Assembly: GCA_017420605.1 (NCBI GenBank)
Contig: JAFOIS010000013.1
Location: 1-13,151 of the forward strand
DNA length: 13,151 nucleotides
Reading direction: 5' to 3'
Source: Lachnospiraceae bacterium
GTDB lineage: Bacteria; Bacillota; Clostridia; Lachnospirales; Lachnospiraceae
Each line of letters opens with the position of its first letter. Position 1 is the stretch's first letter. Under the pieces are notes generated by a model. That model did no database searches. It was given only the letters and a program-made list of their open reading frames with translations, and was not told the origin of the DNA. Below are positions 11,389 through 13,151 of the stretch, in pieces. The translations under genes were made by a program, and so were the position numbers.

Positions 11389-13151
11389 AAGCGATATTCA
11401 AACGCGAACTGCATGCTTCGGCGGTCACGCTCTTCGGGGCGGCGGCCGGTGCGGTCATTCTTTTCATCCTCGGATTTGTGACGCGCACGATCAATATCCG
11501 CAGCGCCTATTCCTCCTTCGGATACACGCTGTATAACGCGGAGATCTATACGCATATGATCTGCGTGCCGCTTCTTACGATGCGGCTTTTCGCGGAAGAG
11601 AGGCGTTCGAAGTCCGACCAGCTTCTGATCACGTCGCCGGTCAGCCCGCTTGCGGTCGCACTCGGAAAGTATCTCGCGCTCATCGTGCAGTTCCTCCTCG
11701 TGATCGCGGTGATCTCGGTCTATCCGCTCATTCTTTCGCGCTTCGGCACGATGTCGCTCGTGATGGATTACGCGGCGGTCTTCATGTACTTCCTGCAGGG
11801 CGCGGCGTATCTGTCGATCGGCATGTGTATCTCCAATCTGACGGAGAACCCGGTCATCGCGGCCATCGCGACGCTTCTGTTCATCGCGATGACACATCTT
11901 ATCGGGACGCTTACGAGACTCGCCGGCGGGAGCCGGTTTGCGGGCCTTGTTTTCATAATCGTGCTGATCCTTCTTTGCTGCGTGATCCTGTACCTCTTCA
12001 CAAAACGGTACTATCTGTCGCTGTGCGCCGCGGCCGTCCTGTGTGCCGGCGCGTTTGCGCTTTACCGGTTCCGCGGGAGCTTTTACGCGAACCGGATCTC
12101 CGCGATCATCGGGATCCTCGATTTCCGCAAAGGCCTTTATAACACGATCTACGGCACCTTCTCCCTCAGGGACGTGCTGTTCTATCTGTCGTATATCGTC
12201 CTGGGCATCGTGATCTGCGTCAAGACCACGGAGAGCCGGATGCAGAAGAACGGGCTGTACCTCGCTTCCTCGGCGGCTGTCTGGACGGCGGTCCTTATTG
12301 CGGCGAACCTCGTTCTCGGCGTGGTGCCGGACGGGCTGATCACGAAGGACATCTCGCCGCAGCTGCTGTATTCGATCGGCGATACTTCAAAAGAAGTCCT
12401 GACGGATCTTTCGGAGGACGTGACGCTCTATTTCCTTACGGAAACGGGAAATGAGGACGAAAATATCGGCCTTCTCCTGGATTCCTATGAGGCGTATTCC
12501 GGTCATATACACGTCCGGAAAGTGGACGTCGTCGACGAGCCGGCCTTTGCGTCGCAGTTTACGGACGAGACCGTACGTACGAACAGCGTCATCGCGCAGA
12601 GCAGCCGGCGCAGCCGCGTGATCCCGTATGCCGATTTTTACGTGACGGATTACGCCGCCTACTACCAGACGAATACGATGCAGCGTTATTTCGACGCGGA
12701 GGGACTCATCACGAGCGCGATCGCGTACGTCTCGTCCGATACGGTCGACCGGCTGTATACCCTGACGGGCCACGGGGAACTGACGCTGTCGGAGATGATG
12801 ACCGACGCCGTGAAAAAGGAGAATATCGAACTCTCCTCCGTGAATCTCCTTACCGGGGATATTCCGGACGACTGCACGATGCTCGCGATCTATACGCCGA
12901 TGACCGACATTACGGAAGAAGAGGCGGAGAAGATCCGCGCCTATCTTGCGGGCGGCGGACACCTTTTCGTAACGACGGCCTATCTCGATACGGAAATGCC
13001 CGTCCTTGACGGCCTCCTTGCCGGCTACGGCCTTTCCAGAGTGGACGGTTACGTCCTGGAAGGCGACGCCGCGTACTATACGCAGGTGCCGTACCTTCTG
13101 ATCCCGGAGCTCAGTACCTCATCGCCTGTCACGAAGGAACTTAAGGGGCAG
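11385..13151 (+). CDS. Fused ABC-2 permease / GldG-like auxiliary protein (3' partial)
   Basis: The frame is open for 589 codons from the ATG at 11385 to the window edge, so the C-terminus is missing. AGGAGG at 11372-11377, inside the ATPase gene, is the ribosome site. Residues 1 to about 275 form an ABC-2 permease (GldF-like), with hydrophobic segments near 11-33, 100-126, 133-155, 160-180, 187-203, 206-222 and 258-273. The AEERRSKSDQLLITSPVS loop near 73-90 is typical of the family. A further helix near 288-311 leads to an extracytoplasmic GldG-like / ABC_transp_aux region from about 315, with SDQ-type strands such as LYTLTGHGE, MLAIYTPMTDITEEEAEKI and GGGHLFVT. GldF and GldG are separate in Bacteroidetes; here they are one chain. 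With the upstream ATPase it should form a complete exporter or envelope remodelling complex. Substrate unknown. Confidence 0.88.
   Translation, partial: MKAIFKRELHASAVTLFGAAAGAVILFILGFVTRTINIRSAYSSFGYTLYNAEIYTHMICVPLLTMRLFAEERRSKSDQLLITSPVSPLAVALGKYLALIVQFLLVIAVISVYPLILSRFGTMSLVMDYAAVFMYFLQGAAYLSIGMCISNLTENPVIAAIATLLFIAMTHLIGTLTRLAGGSRFAGLVFIIVLILLCCVILYLFTKRYYLSLCAAAVLCAGAFALYRFRGSFYANRISAIIGILDFRKGLYNTIYGTFSLRDVLFYLSYIVLGIVICVKTTESRMQKNGLYLASSAAVWTAVLIAANLVLGVVPDGLITKDISPQLLYSIGDTSKEVLTDLSEDVTLYFLTETGNEDENIGLLLDSYEAYSGHIHVRKVDVVDEPAFASQFTDETVRTNSVIAQSSRRSRVIPYADFYVTDYAAYYQTNTMQRYFDAEGLITSAIAYVSSDTVDRLYTLTGHGELTLSEMMTDAVKKENIELSSVNLLTGDIPDDCTMLAIYTPMTDITEEEAEKIRAYLAGGGHLFVTTAYLDTEMPVLDGLLAGYGLSRVDGYVLEGDAAYYTQVPYLLIPELSTSSPVTKELKGQ

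Overview
The window looks like a chromosomal segment of a GC-rich, Gram-positive anaerobe of the Clostridia, most likely a gut Lachnospiraceae or Oscillospiraceae relative. This is inferred from AGGAGG-like ribosome sites, GBS Bsp-like repeat proteins, a CotH-family secreted protein, an MscL with a C-terminal zinc ribbon, and a GldA plus fused GldF-GldG transporter. I see no rRNA, tRNA, CRISPR array, insertion sequence, phage gene or obvious transfer junction. All genes but one lie on the + strand.

Positions 1-1763: the 3' part of a secreted cell-wall hydrolase gene (one visible GBS Bsp-like repeat followed by a GH73 glucosaminidase domain) runs into a strong hairpin terminator. It converges on a minus-strand DUF4392 (D-glutamate cyclase-like) gene. 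Positions 1764-1907 form a divergent control region with a good sigma-A-type promoter facing each way.

Positions 1908-8102: a rightward operon-like run holds a four-helix membrane protein of unknown role, proB (glutamate 5-kinase, short form without PUA domain, overlapping the preceding gene by ATGA), and a very large secreted protein of 1564 residues. That protein has a signal peptide, an acidic linker, a CotH-type kinase domain, seven tandem GBS Bsp-like repeats at a 94-99 residue period, and a C-terminal region resembling a sialidase/GH43-type beta-propeller. The same repeat occurs in the glucosaminidase at the left edge, so two extracellular proteins with shared modules flank the glutamate genes.

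Positions 8103-10162: mscL has its own promoter and terminator. It is followed by a small protein with only a sigma-70 region-3-like helix-turn-helix, then deoD (purine nucleoside phosphorylase), which ends in a strong terminator. A possible 21-codon ORF overlaps the deoD start.

Positions 10163-13151: after a 158-base leader with a candidate extended -10 promoter and two hairpins comes an ABC ATPase with an unusual acidic tail. It overlaps by ATGA a fused ABC-2 permease/GldG-like gene that runs off the right edge.

The most unusual item is the CotH-GBS7-propeller protein together with the GBS-bearing glucosaminidase. Next come the isolated sigma-region-3-like protein and the fused GldF-GldG exporter. 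I found no clear evidence of an entirely new system; the CotH/GBS pair is the best candidate for follow-up.
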